Made by a program: the position numbers and the translations under genes. Below the pieces are notes generated by a model. It was not told where the DNA came from. It saw only the letters and a list, made by a program, of their open reading frames with translations, and made no database searches. From the NCBI GenBank assembly GCA_025927665.1, contig JAICKZ010000214.1:1-5759 (forward strand): a stretch of DNA of 5,759 bases, in the 5' to 3' direction. This stretch comes from Steroidobacteraceae bacterium (GTDB taxonomy: Bacteria; Pseudomonadota; Gammaproteobacteria; Steroidobacterales; Steroidobacteraceae). Shown in pieces: positions 1 through 5,759 of this stretch. Every line of letters begins with the position of its first letter. Positions within the stretch are counted from its first letter, which is position 1.

Positions 1-26
1 CAGATACGAGTTGGTTGTTCGGACAT
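1..26 (-). CDS. Start of an unidentified gene downstream of lhr (partial, runs off the window)
   Basis: An ATG on the minus strand at 26-24 opens a frame reading MSEQPTRI before the window ends. It starts 18 bp after the lhr stop codon. A TGAGGA Shine-Dalgarno sits at 36-31, five bases before the ATG measured from GAGG, the best ribosome-binding site seen in the window. No terminator fits in the gap, so the gene is probably translated from the lhr transcript. Eight residues are too few to identify a product. In many bacteria genes near lhr belong to DNA repair, but that is only context. The alternative is the tail of a convergent plus-strand gene ending in TAA at 50-52; it has no comparable supporting signal. 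Confidence 0.6.
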
Positions 27-30
27 GGGA

Positions 31-36
31 TCCTCA
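31..36 (-). promoter_or_regulatory. Shine-Dalgarno site of the gene downstream of lhr
   Basis: TGAGGA on the minus strand lies five bases (from GAGG) before the ATG at 26-24. It decides the call of a second minus-strand gene here and suggests independent ribosome loading straight after lhr, whose stop TAG (47-45) is followed by an in-frame TGA (44-42). Confidence 0.55.
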
Positions 37-44
37 AGATCTCA

Positions 45-3000
45 CTAACTAAGCGATGTTGAATGTGAAGGCACCATCACGCGCTTGTGTAATAACGCAT
101 TGCGTGCCGCCCATTCATCAGCGGGTTCGAACTGAGTGTGCAATGTTGCCTGTCCACCTACATAGCTTGCAATCAATTCACCGTCGCGTAACAGCAAGCG
201 ATTACCAACTAACGCAGGAATGCGCGGCCCCGGAATCAACACGCCACTTAGATTCAACGGATCCGCAGCAGACAACGAAATCAGTTTGCCATCGCAAGAT
301 TGCTTACGCACGGCGCGCAATGAAGCCACTGCTTCTGGTAATGCATATTGTTCACCCGTCACGCCTGCCACAAAGCGACCGCCACGAATTAATCCCTGTG
401 CCTCCAGCTGACGAAATACGCGTAACAAAACATGCCATGGAGGGAGTCGATCGCTTTCATGAATCAGTAACTTTCGAAACACCACGCCGTAACGCTTGAG
501 CAATATAAATACCAATGGTTCAAGTGATGCCGATTCATCACTATGTGCGCGTTTCACCATGCTCCAACGGCCCGCATCTTCCAATCCAAACTGTGCAATG
601 CGCATTCCACGCGCTGCCAGTTTCCGTTTGCGATCCATTGGCAGCACCAAGGCCCGCAAACCACTAAAGCTGTCCGCGCTCACCATGCCTGCCGCGACTA
701 ACTCGCTCAATCCATCTTCAGCTTGCGATTGCAATAAATGAATGCCTTGTGAAATATCCGCAAAGAAAGAAGCACCGTGTGCTTGTAAATATTCATACAT
801 GCGCTGTGCTGGATGGGACAGATGCGTAATATCTACTTCACCCTTTGCGTCATTAGTCCAGCTTTGCCATTGCTTCGCATTCTTGCGCGTCAATAACACA
901 ATAGGTGTGGCGCGCACTGGACCAGCTGTTGCCACGTCGGGTGCATCCATTCGCATCCACATGGCTCGACCCGATAAGCACACACTATCCAACCAATTAG
1001 GATCGTAATCCTGCATCCGCGCTGGCAATACATCGCTTTCCCACGCCGCCGCAGCAATGGCGATGCCTTCCAGTTGTTCAACAATGAAAGCGAGTGACTC
1101 AATGCCTTGCGGACGTGGTTGGCGAATTACACCTTGCCATTGCAACAGAAAACGCATGAGATCCGCCGCACTTACCGGCTCTATTTCAGCACGCAAGGTT
1201 TGAATCGTATAACGATGAATACGAGCCAACAAACGACGCTCGCACCACTCAAGCTGTGTTGTCTCGGCGGTGAACTGACCCCGCAATGCAAAGCCCTGTG
1301 CCTCGAGTGCAAGTAGTGCTGTATCAATTGCATTCGTTGATAACTGTAATAACGATGCCAATGCATTGGCAGTGGTCGGTCCAGAGGATTGCAAGCGCCC
1401 TCGTATAAGTTCAACAAGAGCGTCCTCGCGATTCCATGTCTGCGTTGCATATTCCGCAGGCACAACTGGATTTGGATCGACGGTCACGCCGGTATAAATC
1501 GCACCAATCATCGGCAGGCGCTCTGTTGCGACCAACAATTTAAAATTTCCATCGCAACTCATTCGAGTAGCACGACCAGCAGAGACCAGCTGATCAAACA
1601 ACAAGCTCCATCCGCTGTGACGCAGCTCAGCCTCAGTAACCGCACCCAACGACATCAACGCATCATGCAATTCATCAACATTGTCCACATTGGGCCAGGC
1701 TTCTTCACTCACTTGTGTAATGGCGATAGGATCGAGCTTGCCAAATTCAGAAGCTGTTTGTGGATCAAGCCAACGACGACTGGCCACTGCTTGAGTGCGA
1801 CGTTCTTCCAATGGCGCATCATCCAAAAATGCATACGGCTTCGCGCTTAAGATTTCTTGTGACAACAGTGAAGGCGTCGGCAAGTCGCAAGCTTGTACTG
1901 CAATTGCGCCGCTTTCCAAACCTTTGAGCAGCGTTTCCAAACCATCGATATCCATCGCTTCGTGCAAGCAATCATGAATAGTTTGCTTGATCAAAGGGTG
2001 ATCAGGAATTTCGCGATCACCTTGAATGTTTTCAACGCAAGCCAGTTGATCTGGAAATACCACAGAGATCAAATCTTCAGCAGCCATGCGTTGCAAAGGC
2101 GCCGGCGTACGTTTGCCAGCACGGGCACGTCGAATCGCCAATGAAATGCTGGTTGTCCAGCGCCAACGAGCAGTAAACAACGGTGAATCAAGCAATGCTT
2201 GAATCAATATCTCGCGTACCGTTTGACTATTGAGATAGCGGGCCACCTCCGCTAATGCAAAGCTATGGGTTTCACCCAACGATAAAATCACTGCATCTTC
2301 AGTCGCGGCTGCCTGTAACTCAAAATTAAAGCTGCGACAAAAACGTTTGCGTAACGACAAACCAAAGGCACGATTGATGCGCGCTCCAAATGGTGAATGA
2401 ATTACCAATTGCATGCCACCGCTTTCATCAAAGAAACGTTCTAATACTAGGTACGTTTGTGTTGGCAATTGATTCAGCATGGCTTTAGCGGCCGCCAGGT
2501 AATCCACGATTTGTGCCGCTGCATGTTCACTCAATGCATGTTCAGACATCAGCATCTGCTTGCATTGTTGAATGTGCTCGGCATCGACGTTGCTCAATGC
2601 AGCATTCACGTCCATTCGCAATCGTGATACGGCCTGTGAAAGTTCGTTACTGCGTGCGGGCGCTTCACCCAGCCAAAACGGCAGTGTCGGCGGTAACCCC
2701 TTGGCATCTTCAACGCGCACTTTTCCAGAATCAATGCGTTGAATTCGATAGGACGCATTGCCTAATTGAAAAATATCACCGGCCTGGCTTTCTACCGCAA
2801 AGTCTTCATTCAAAGTGCCAACGAAAATTTCCTGCGGTTCTAAAATTACTTGATAGTCCGCGTTATCAGGAATGGCACCACCACAAGTAATTGCAGTAAG
2901 CCGTGCGCCTTTGCGTGCACGAAGTTGTCCATTAACTGCATCGCGGTGCAAGTAAGCACTCTGTCGACCGCGGCGAGTGGCAAGACCATCAGACAACATA

Positions 3001-4418
3001 CGAACAACATTATTAAATGCATCACGAGTAAGATGACGATAAGGCCACGCTTTGGTGATCAACGTAAACAGTTCCTCTTCAGCCCAGTCGCGTGCCGCCA
3101 CTTCCGCCACGATCTGTTGCGACAGCACATCCAATGGTTGCTGCGGCATGATTAAGCGATCCAGTTCACCTGCACGTACGGCATCGAGCAATGCAGTGCA
3201 TTCAATCAATTCGTCGCGACTGAGTGGAAACAATCTGCCTTTGGGAATACCAGTCACGGAATGATTAGCGCGTCCGACACGCTGCAAAAATGCAGCAATG
3301 GAACGTGGCGATCCCAACTGACATACCAAGTCCACATCGCCGATATCAATCCCCAGTTCCAACGATGCAGTGGCCACCAGCACACGCAATTTGCCTGCTT
3401 TCAAGCGTTGTTCGGCATCAAAGCGCGTTTCTTTCGACAAGCTGCCGTGATGTGCAGCGACATTGACTTCACCCAATCGCTCGGCCAATTGACGTGCAAC
3501 TCGTTCGACCATGCGACGCGTATTTGCAAATATCAAGGTGGTGTGATGTTGATCAATCAATCCTGCCAGCTTGTCGTACACGTTCTGCCATACATCATTG
3601 GACATCACCGCTTCCAGTGGTCCATCAGGCAGTTGGATTTGAATGTCGCGTTCACGAACATGGCCGCTATCAACAATGACACACTGTGTTTGTAAATCTT
3701 GTTGTGTAGTGCAGTGCTCTAGCCGTTCTGAGCTACGCTCGGAGAGAACGGAATTTTTGATGTTGCTTCCCACCAAGAAATTCGCAATGTCTTCAATTGG
3801 CTTTTGTGTCGCTGACAACCCTATACGTTGAATGCGTTGCGTGCACAGTGCGCTCAAACGCTCCAATGACAACATTAAGTGTGCGCCGCGCTTGCTATTT
3901 GCAACGGCATGGATTTCATCAACAATTACAGTGCGAGTTGTAGATAGCAATTCACGACCCGAAGCGCTGGTTAGTAATAGATACAAAGATTCGGGTGTGG
4001 TTACCAATATATGTGGTGGTCGACGACGCATCGCAAGACGTTCGATATGCGAAGTATCGCCGGTACGAACTTGGGCACGAATTTCTACTGCGGGATGGCC
4101 TTGCGCAAGTAATTCTTCAGTAATTCCATTTAAGGGAAATTGTAGATTACGTTCGACATCATTCGATAATGCTTTGAGCGGCGATATGTAAACAACTTGC
4201 GTCTTGTCTTCCAGCCAACCCGTCGCTGCCTGACGCACTAATGAATCAATCGCTGTTAAAAATGCTGCCAACGTTTTACCAGAACCGGTCGGCGCGGCAA
4301 TCAATGTATGTTCACCACTTTGAATCGCAGGCCATGCGTCCAGCTGCACTGTGGTTGGCTTTATGAATGCATGCTGGAACCATGATTGCACCGCAGAATG
4401 AAAATAATTTAAAGCCAT
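45..4418 (-). CDS. lhr: Lhr, large ATP-dependent DNA helicase (superfamily 2), full length
   Basis: Lhr is a cytoplasmic ATP-driven 3'-5' single-strand translocase and helicase linked to DNA repair. From the ATG at 4418 the protein has 1457 residues, normal for long bacterial Lhr (about 1450-1540). Visible motor motifs: Q-motif region PTTVQ (21-25), Walker A APTGSGKT (42-49, Lys48), SPLKALSND (79-87), TTPES (140-144), Walker B DEIH (167-170), SAT (202-204), TLIFANTRR (294-302), ASLELGIDIG (351-360) and QRVGRANH (379-386). The Lhr-core signatures follow: FVGTLNEDFA (532-541), PFWLGE with Trp582, likely the DNA-stacking tryptophan, and HSPFGARIN (674-682). From about residue 870 comes the Lhr C-terminal region of winged helices and an AlkZ-like barrel. 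The ATG was chosen over an in-frame GTG at 4442 because the GTG falls about 11 bases after the predicted transcription start; neither has a strong ribosome site. The frame is intact. Tandem stops TAG-TGA end it. Odd: a palindromic element lies inside the gene at 3723-3751. Confidence 0.97.
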   Translation of the reverse strand: MALNYFHSAVQSWFQHAFIKPTTVQLDAWPAIQSGEHTLIAAPTGSGKTLAAFLTAIDSLVRQAATGWLEDKTQVVYISPLKALSNDVERNLQFPLNGITEELLAQGHPAVEIRAQVRTGDTSHIERLAMRRRPPHILVTTPESLYLLLTSASGRELLSTTRTVIVDEIHAVANSKRGAHLMLSLERLSALCTQRIQRIGLSATQKPIEDIANFLVGSNIKNSVLSERSSERLEHCTTQQDLQTQCVIVDSGHVRERDIQIQLPDGPLEAVMSNDVWQNVYDKLAGLIDQHHTTLIFANTRRMVERVARQLAERLGEVNVAAHHGSLSKETRFDAEQRLKAGKLRVLVATASLELGIDIGDVDLVCQLGSPRSIAAFLQRVGRANHSVTGIPKGRLFPLSRDELIECTALLDAVRAGELDRLIMPQQPLDVLSQQIVAEVAARDWAEEELFTLITKAWPYRHLTRDAFNNVVRMLSDGLATRRGRQSAYLHRDAVNGQLRARKGARLTAITCGGAIPDNADYQVILEPQEIFVGTLNEDFAVESQAGDIFQLGNASYRIQRIDSGKVRVEDAKGLPPTLPFWLGEAPARSNELSQAVSRLRMDVNAALSNVDAEHIQQCKQMLMSEHALSEHAAAQIVDYLAAAKAMLNQLPTQTYLVLERFFDESGGMQLVIHSPFGARINRAFGLSLRKRFCRSFNFELQAAATEDAVILSLGETHSFALAEVARYLNSQTVREILIQALLDSPLFTARWRWTTSISLAIRRARAGKRTPAPLQRMAAEDLISVVFPDQLACVENIQGDREIPDHPLIKQTIHDCLHEAMDIDGLETLLKGLESGAIAVQACDLPTPSLLSQEILSAKPYAFLDDAPLEERRTQAVASRRWLDPQTASEFGKLDPIAITQVSEEAWPNVDNVDELHDALMSLGAVTEAELRHSGWSLLFDQLVSAGRATRMSCDGNFKLLVATERLPMIGAIYTGVTVDPNPVVPAEYATQTWNREDALVELIRGRLQSSGPTTANALASLLQLSTNAIDTALLALEAQGFALRGQFTAETTQLEWCERRLLARIHRYTIQTLRAEIEPVSAADLMRFLLQWQGVIRQPRPQGIESLAFIVEQLEGIAIAAAAWESDVLPARMQDYDPNWLDSVCLSGRAMWMRMDAPDVATAGPVRATPIVLLTRKNAKQWQSWTNDAKGEVDITHLSHPAQRMYEYLQAHGASFFADISQGIHLLQSQAEDGLSELVAAGMVSADSFSGLRALVLPMDRKRKLAARGMRIAQFGLEDAGRWSMVKRAHSDESASLEPLVFILLKRYGVVFRKLLIHESDRLPPWHVLLRVFRQLEAQGLIRGGRFVAGVTGEQYALPEAVASLRAVRKQSCDGKLISLSAADPLNLSGVLIPGPRIPALVGNRLLLRDGELIASYVGGQATLHTQFEPADEWAARNALLHKRVMVPSHSTSLS
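3723..3751. repeat. REP-like palindromic element inserted in frame within lhr
   Basis: Seven-base outer arms CCGTTCT (3723-3729) and AGAACGG (3745-3751) pair perfectly. Inside them, GAGC (3730-3733) and GCTC (3737-3740) form an inner stem around the loop TAC, leaving GGAG (3741-3744) as a one-sided bulge. From memory, the stretch CTACGCTC-GGAGAGAACGG matches a common class of small bacterial repeats built around GAGCGTAG with GTTCT/AGAAC flanks; no database was searched. The element encodes Lhr residues 223-232 (SVLSERSSER). It lies in the linker after the SAT motif and before IVDSGH, where many Lhr proteins are shorter. The palindrome is seen directly; the family assignment and insertion origin are inferred. 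Confidence 0.6.
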
Positions 4419-4435
4419 AATAACAATTGATCTAC

Positions 4436-4466
4436 TTATCACGTGCTGCTATTTCGCACGTTATAA
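4436..4466. promoter_or_regulatory. Inverted repeat over the lhr -10 box and start point, possible operator
   Basis: The plus strand reads TTATcACGTGC (4436-4446), nine bases of spacer, then GCACGTtATAA (4456-4466). The arms are 11 bases long with one mismatch. The centre is at 4451, almost on the predicted lhr transcription start, and the right arm covers the -10 box. A DNA operator is more likely than an RNA hairpin, because most of the right arm lies upstream of the start point and would not be transcribed. A CACGTG core (4440-4445) is included in the left arm. The binding protein is unknown. Confidence 0.5.
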
Positions 4467-4488
4467 AATATTGAAAATCCAGCAACAA
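4460..4488 (-). promoter_or_regulatory. Predicted sigma70-type promoter of lhr
   Basis: On the minus strand a -35 box TTGTTG (4488-4483) is followed, after exactly 17 bases, by a -10 box TATAAC (4465-4460). The -10 matches the TATAAT consensus at five of six positions and the -35 matches TTGACA at three of six. Transcription would begin near 4453 and give a leader of about 35 bases to the ATG at 4418. This placement argues against the upstream GTG at 4442 as start. Predicted by eye from spacing and consensus only. Confidence 0.55.
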
Positions 4489-4530
4489 GGGAATGTCTAA
4501 TAGGGTAGATCGTAATGGATGACCCGGTAA

Positions 4531-4558
4531 TTTAAAAGGTGAAAGGATACTTTATAAG
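4531..4558 (+). promoter_or_regulatory. Weak candidate promoter for the PAS kinase gene
   Basis: TTTAAA (4531-4536) lies 16 bases before TATAAG (4553-4558), giving four of six and five of six consensus matches. Transcription would start near 4565 and leave a leader of about 160 bases before the ATG at 4726. Other TATAA-like hexamers nearby (4563, 4593) lack good -35 partners, so the true start may differ. Confidence 0.25.
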
Positions 4559-4598
4559 CATTTATAACGATGCTACAAAGCTGTCATTTGTCTATAAG
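4551..4598 (+). repeat. Three helically phased T(T/C)TATAA repeats
   Basis: TTTATAAGCA (4551-4560) is directly followed by TTTATAACGA (4561-4570), and a third related unit TCTATAAGTA lies at 4591-4600. The starts are 10 and 30 bases apart, so all three face the same side of the helix. They could be regulator sites or overlapping -10-like boxes in the kinase control region. The repeats are visible; a role is inferred and chance in AT-rich DNA is possible. Confidence 0.35.
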
Positions 4599-4666
4599 TA
4601 CTAGGTAATAGAATCAGGAAATCAGTGGCAAGCGCTTCGCGAACCTGGCTCTTATTAACTCAGCTA

Positions 4667-4676
4667 TATCGCGATA
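4667..4676. promoter_or_regulatory. Perfect palindrome TATCGCGATA upstream of the kinase
   Basis: A ten-base perfect dyad sits 49 bases before the kinase ATG, in an AT-rich stretch. The symmetry ends at 4666/4677. Its place fits an operator or the leader of the kinase transcript, but one short palindrome may be chance. Confidence 0.3.
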
Positions 4677-4725
4677 AATAATCCACAGTAGTGGCGACAA
4701 CTCTAACATCAGTAAAGATATCAAT

Positions 4726-5759
4726 ATGCCGTACCGGATACTCCAGGAAATTGTGCGCTTACAGCAGGAACTACGCGCTGCCGCGGTAAACCCTCAAGAT
4801 ACCCAAGGACTGGTTGAATTGCTGCATAAATCATCTGCGCTAAATGAAAAAATATTGGATGAATACACTCGCATCAGTAGTGAACTTGCATTGCGTGATC
4901 GGGCACTGGACGCTGCGCCAACCCATTTTAGTATCGCCAAGTATGTCAACGAAGCAGAAAGTATTTTCATTTACGTGAATCGCGCGTTTGCAGAAGCACA
5001 TGGATGCAGTCGCGAAGAAATTATTGGCCGCAGTTCTAAAGAAATTGCACCATTTGATTGGACACCGCAACGTTATGCAGAAATTCGATCTATAATCACT
5101 GCGGGCAAAGAGGCGCGGGCAGAAGGTCAAATACGCCGTAAAGATGGCAGTACATTCTGGTCAGGGATCACCATCATCCCGGTTCATGACGCTAATGGTG
5201 TCCTAACACACACTGTAAGTGTTTCTGCAGACATTACTGCTCGTCGTGAAAATGAACGTAAGCAGCGTGAGCTACAGCAACAGTTATTGGATGAAATGAA
5301 ACAGCGCGAGCAGATTGCAATTGAATTGCGCCTGGCTCAAAAATTGGAATCGGTGGGACGTTTGGCTGCCGGTGTCGCGCATGAAATCAACACGCCCATT
5401 CAATTCGTAAATGACAGCCTGCATTTTTTGGGATCTGCGTTTGATGACATTAGTAAATTATTAAGCACCTACGACGATGCCCTGAAGAGCTTGAGTACCG
5501 GCATACCGTTGGATGATTGTCTGAAGATGATTAAAGCCGCAACAGCGGCCGCCGACCTGGAGTTTTTACAAATAGAAATACCGAAGGCATTAGAACGTAC
5601 CTTCGATGGCGCAAATCGGGTTTCCAGTATCGTGCGCGCTATCAAAGAATTTGCGCATCCCGATTCCACGGAACATAGCCCCGCAGATATCAATCACGCT
5701 CTTGAAAATACTTTGATAATGGCAGCCAATGAATATAAATATCTAGCCAAAGTTTCAAC
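4726..5759 (+). CDS. Cytoplasmic PAS-domain sensor histidine kinase (5' part, runs off the window)
   Basis: The open frame gives 344 residues with no stop before the window end. An in-frame stop at 4675-4677 and the absence of any other ATG, GTG or TTG codon in this frame after it support the ATG at 4726; the ribosome site is weak (AAAGA at 4714-4718). Residues 1-60 are hydrophilic and helical. A PAS domain spans about 60-172, with typical YVNRAF (83-88), IIGRS (99-103), RRKDGSTFW (137-145) and the ending DITARR (169-174). A charged coiled-coil linker (about 173-210) leads to the dimerisation/phosphoacceptor helix, AAGVAHEINTPIQF (214-227) with phospho-accepting His219. The second helix includes RVSSIVRAIKEFAHP (298-312). 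The ATPase N-box lies beyond the window. No membrane segment or signal peptide is visible, so it should sense a cytoplasmic cue through PAS; ligand and partner regulator are unknown. The NTPIQ type is often found in PAS or response-regulator-linked kinases. Confidence 0.92.
   Translation, partial: MPYRILQEIVRLQQELRAAAVNPQDTQGLVELLHKSSALNEKILDEYTRISSELALRDRALDAAPTHFSIAKYVNEAESIFIYVNRAFAEAHGCSREEIIGRSSKEIAPFDWTPQRYAEIRSIITAGKEARAEGQIRRKDGSTFWSGITIIPVHDANGVLTHTVSVSADITARRENERKQRELQQQLLDEMKQREQIAIELRLAQKLESVGRLAAGVAHEINTPIQFVNDSLHFLGSAFDDISKLLSTYDDALKSLSTGIPLDDCLKMIKAATAAADLEFLQIEIPKALERTFDGANRVSSIVRAIKEFAHPDSTEHSPADINHALENTLIMAANEYKYLAKVS

Larger units (their letters stand above)
4419..4725. other. 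Divergent intergenic region between lhr and the PAS kinase gene
   Basis: These 307 bases contain no convincing gene. The longest ATG frames, such as those at 4516 and 4570, run only 6 to 12 codons. The region carries the lhr promoter and overlapping dyad on its left, AT-rich phased repeats in its middle and a 10-bp palindrome near the kinase end. An AAGCGCTT palindrome also lies at 4630-4637. No intrinsic terminator (stem plus T-run) was found, which fits two genes reading away from each other. Confidence 0.8.

Noticed and set aside
2..52. Possible tail of a convergent plus-strand gene (ending VVRTWDPQDLTN, TAA at 50-52)
   Set aside because: It is only 16 codons of open frame, it overlaps the lhr stop, and the minus-strand start with a strong Shine-Dalgarno in the same place explains the sequence better. 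Not fully excluded.
56..499. 147-codon open frame on the plus strand at the lhr 3' end
   Set aside because: It overlaps conserved Lhr C-terminal coding sequence, has low-complexity shadow composition and no family motif.
1389..1850. 153-codon open frame on the plus strand inside lhr
   Set aside because: It is antisense to the well-supported lhr frame, rich in Cys, His and Arg as expected of a shadow frame, and shows no recognisable motif or ribosome site.
2488..2495. GCGGCCGC octamers here and near 5547, considered as a repeat
   Set aside because: Both encode alanine runs within coding sequence and share no flanking similarity.
4419..4442. GTG at 4442 as the lhr start, adding eight residues
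   Set aside because: It sits inside the dyad and only about 11 bases from the predicted transcription start, with no ribosome site. The added residues ISRSIVI do not resemble Lhr N-termini.
4840..5130. 96-codon open frame on the minus strand opposite the kinase
   Set aside because: It lies fully antisense to the PAS domain coding sequence and is Cys/Phe-rich without motifs.
5469..5693. 74-codon open frame on the minus strand opposite the kinase
   Set aside because: It is antisense to the conserved dimerisation hairpin of the kinase, with no independent support.

Overview
This window looks like a bacterial chromosome, most likely a gammaproteobacterium of intermediate GC (about half, judged by eye). 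The evidence is a full-length proteobacterial-type Lhr helicase and a PAS sensor kinase with a 'HEINTPIQ' phosphoacceptor box. The genus cannot be read from the sequence. There are no rRNA or tRNA genes, CRISPR arrays, insertion sequences or phage genes.

Layout. Bases 1-26 (minus strand) hold the first eight codons of a gene that follows lhr after an 18-bp gap, with a good Shine-Dalgarno, so the two are probably co-transcribed. Bases 45-4418 (minus strand) are one intact gene for Lhr (large helicase-related protein, 1457 aa), a DNA-repair helicase/translocase. Bases 4419-4725 are a divergent intergenic region. It carries a good sigma70-like promoter for lhr, a dyad covering that promoter's -10 and start point, helically phased T(T/C)TATAA repeats and a perfect 10-bp palindrome. 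From 4726 to the window end (plus strand) runs the 5' part of a soluble PAS-domain histidine kinase. It is cut off just before the N-box of its ATPase domain.

How they relate. Lhr and the kinase are divergently transcribed and share only the intergenic control region; nothing shows that they act in one pathway. The gene after lhr is more likely to be functionally linked, but too little of it is visible to name it.

The most unusual feature is a 29-bp palindromic element (3723-3751) inside the lhr reading frame. It resembles the small REP-like intergenic repeats of many bacteria. It codes for part of what looks like an extra hydrophilic stretch between the two RecA-like motor domains of Lhr, as if a mobile palindrome had been accepted in frame. 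The other notable signal is the 11-bp-arm dyad over the lhr start point, a classic position for an operator. I found no clear sign of a wholly new multi-gene system in these 5.8 kb.
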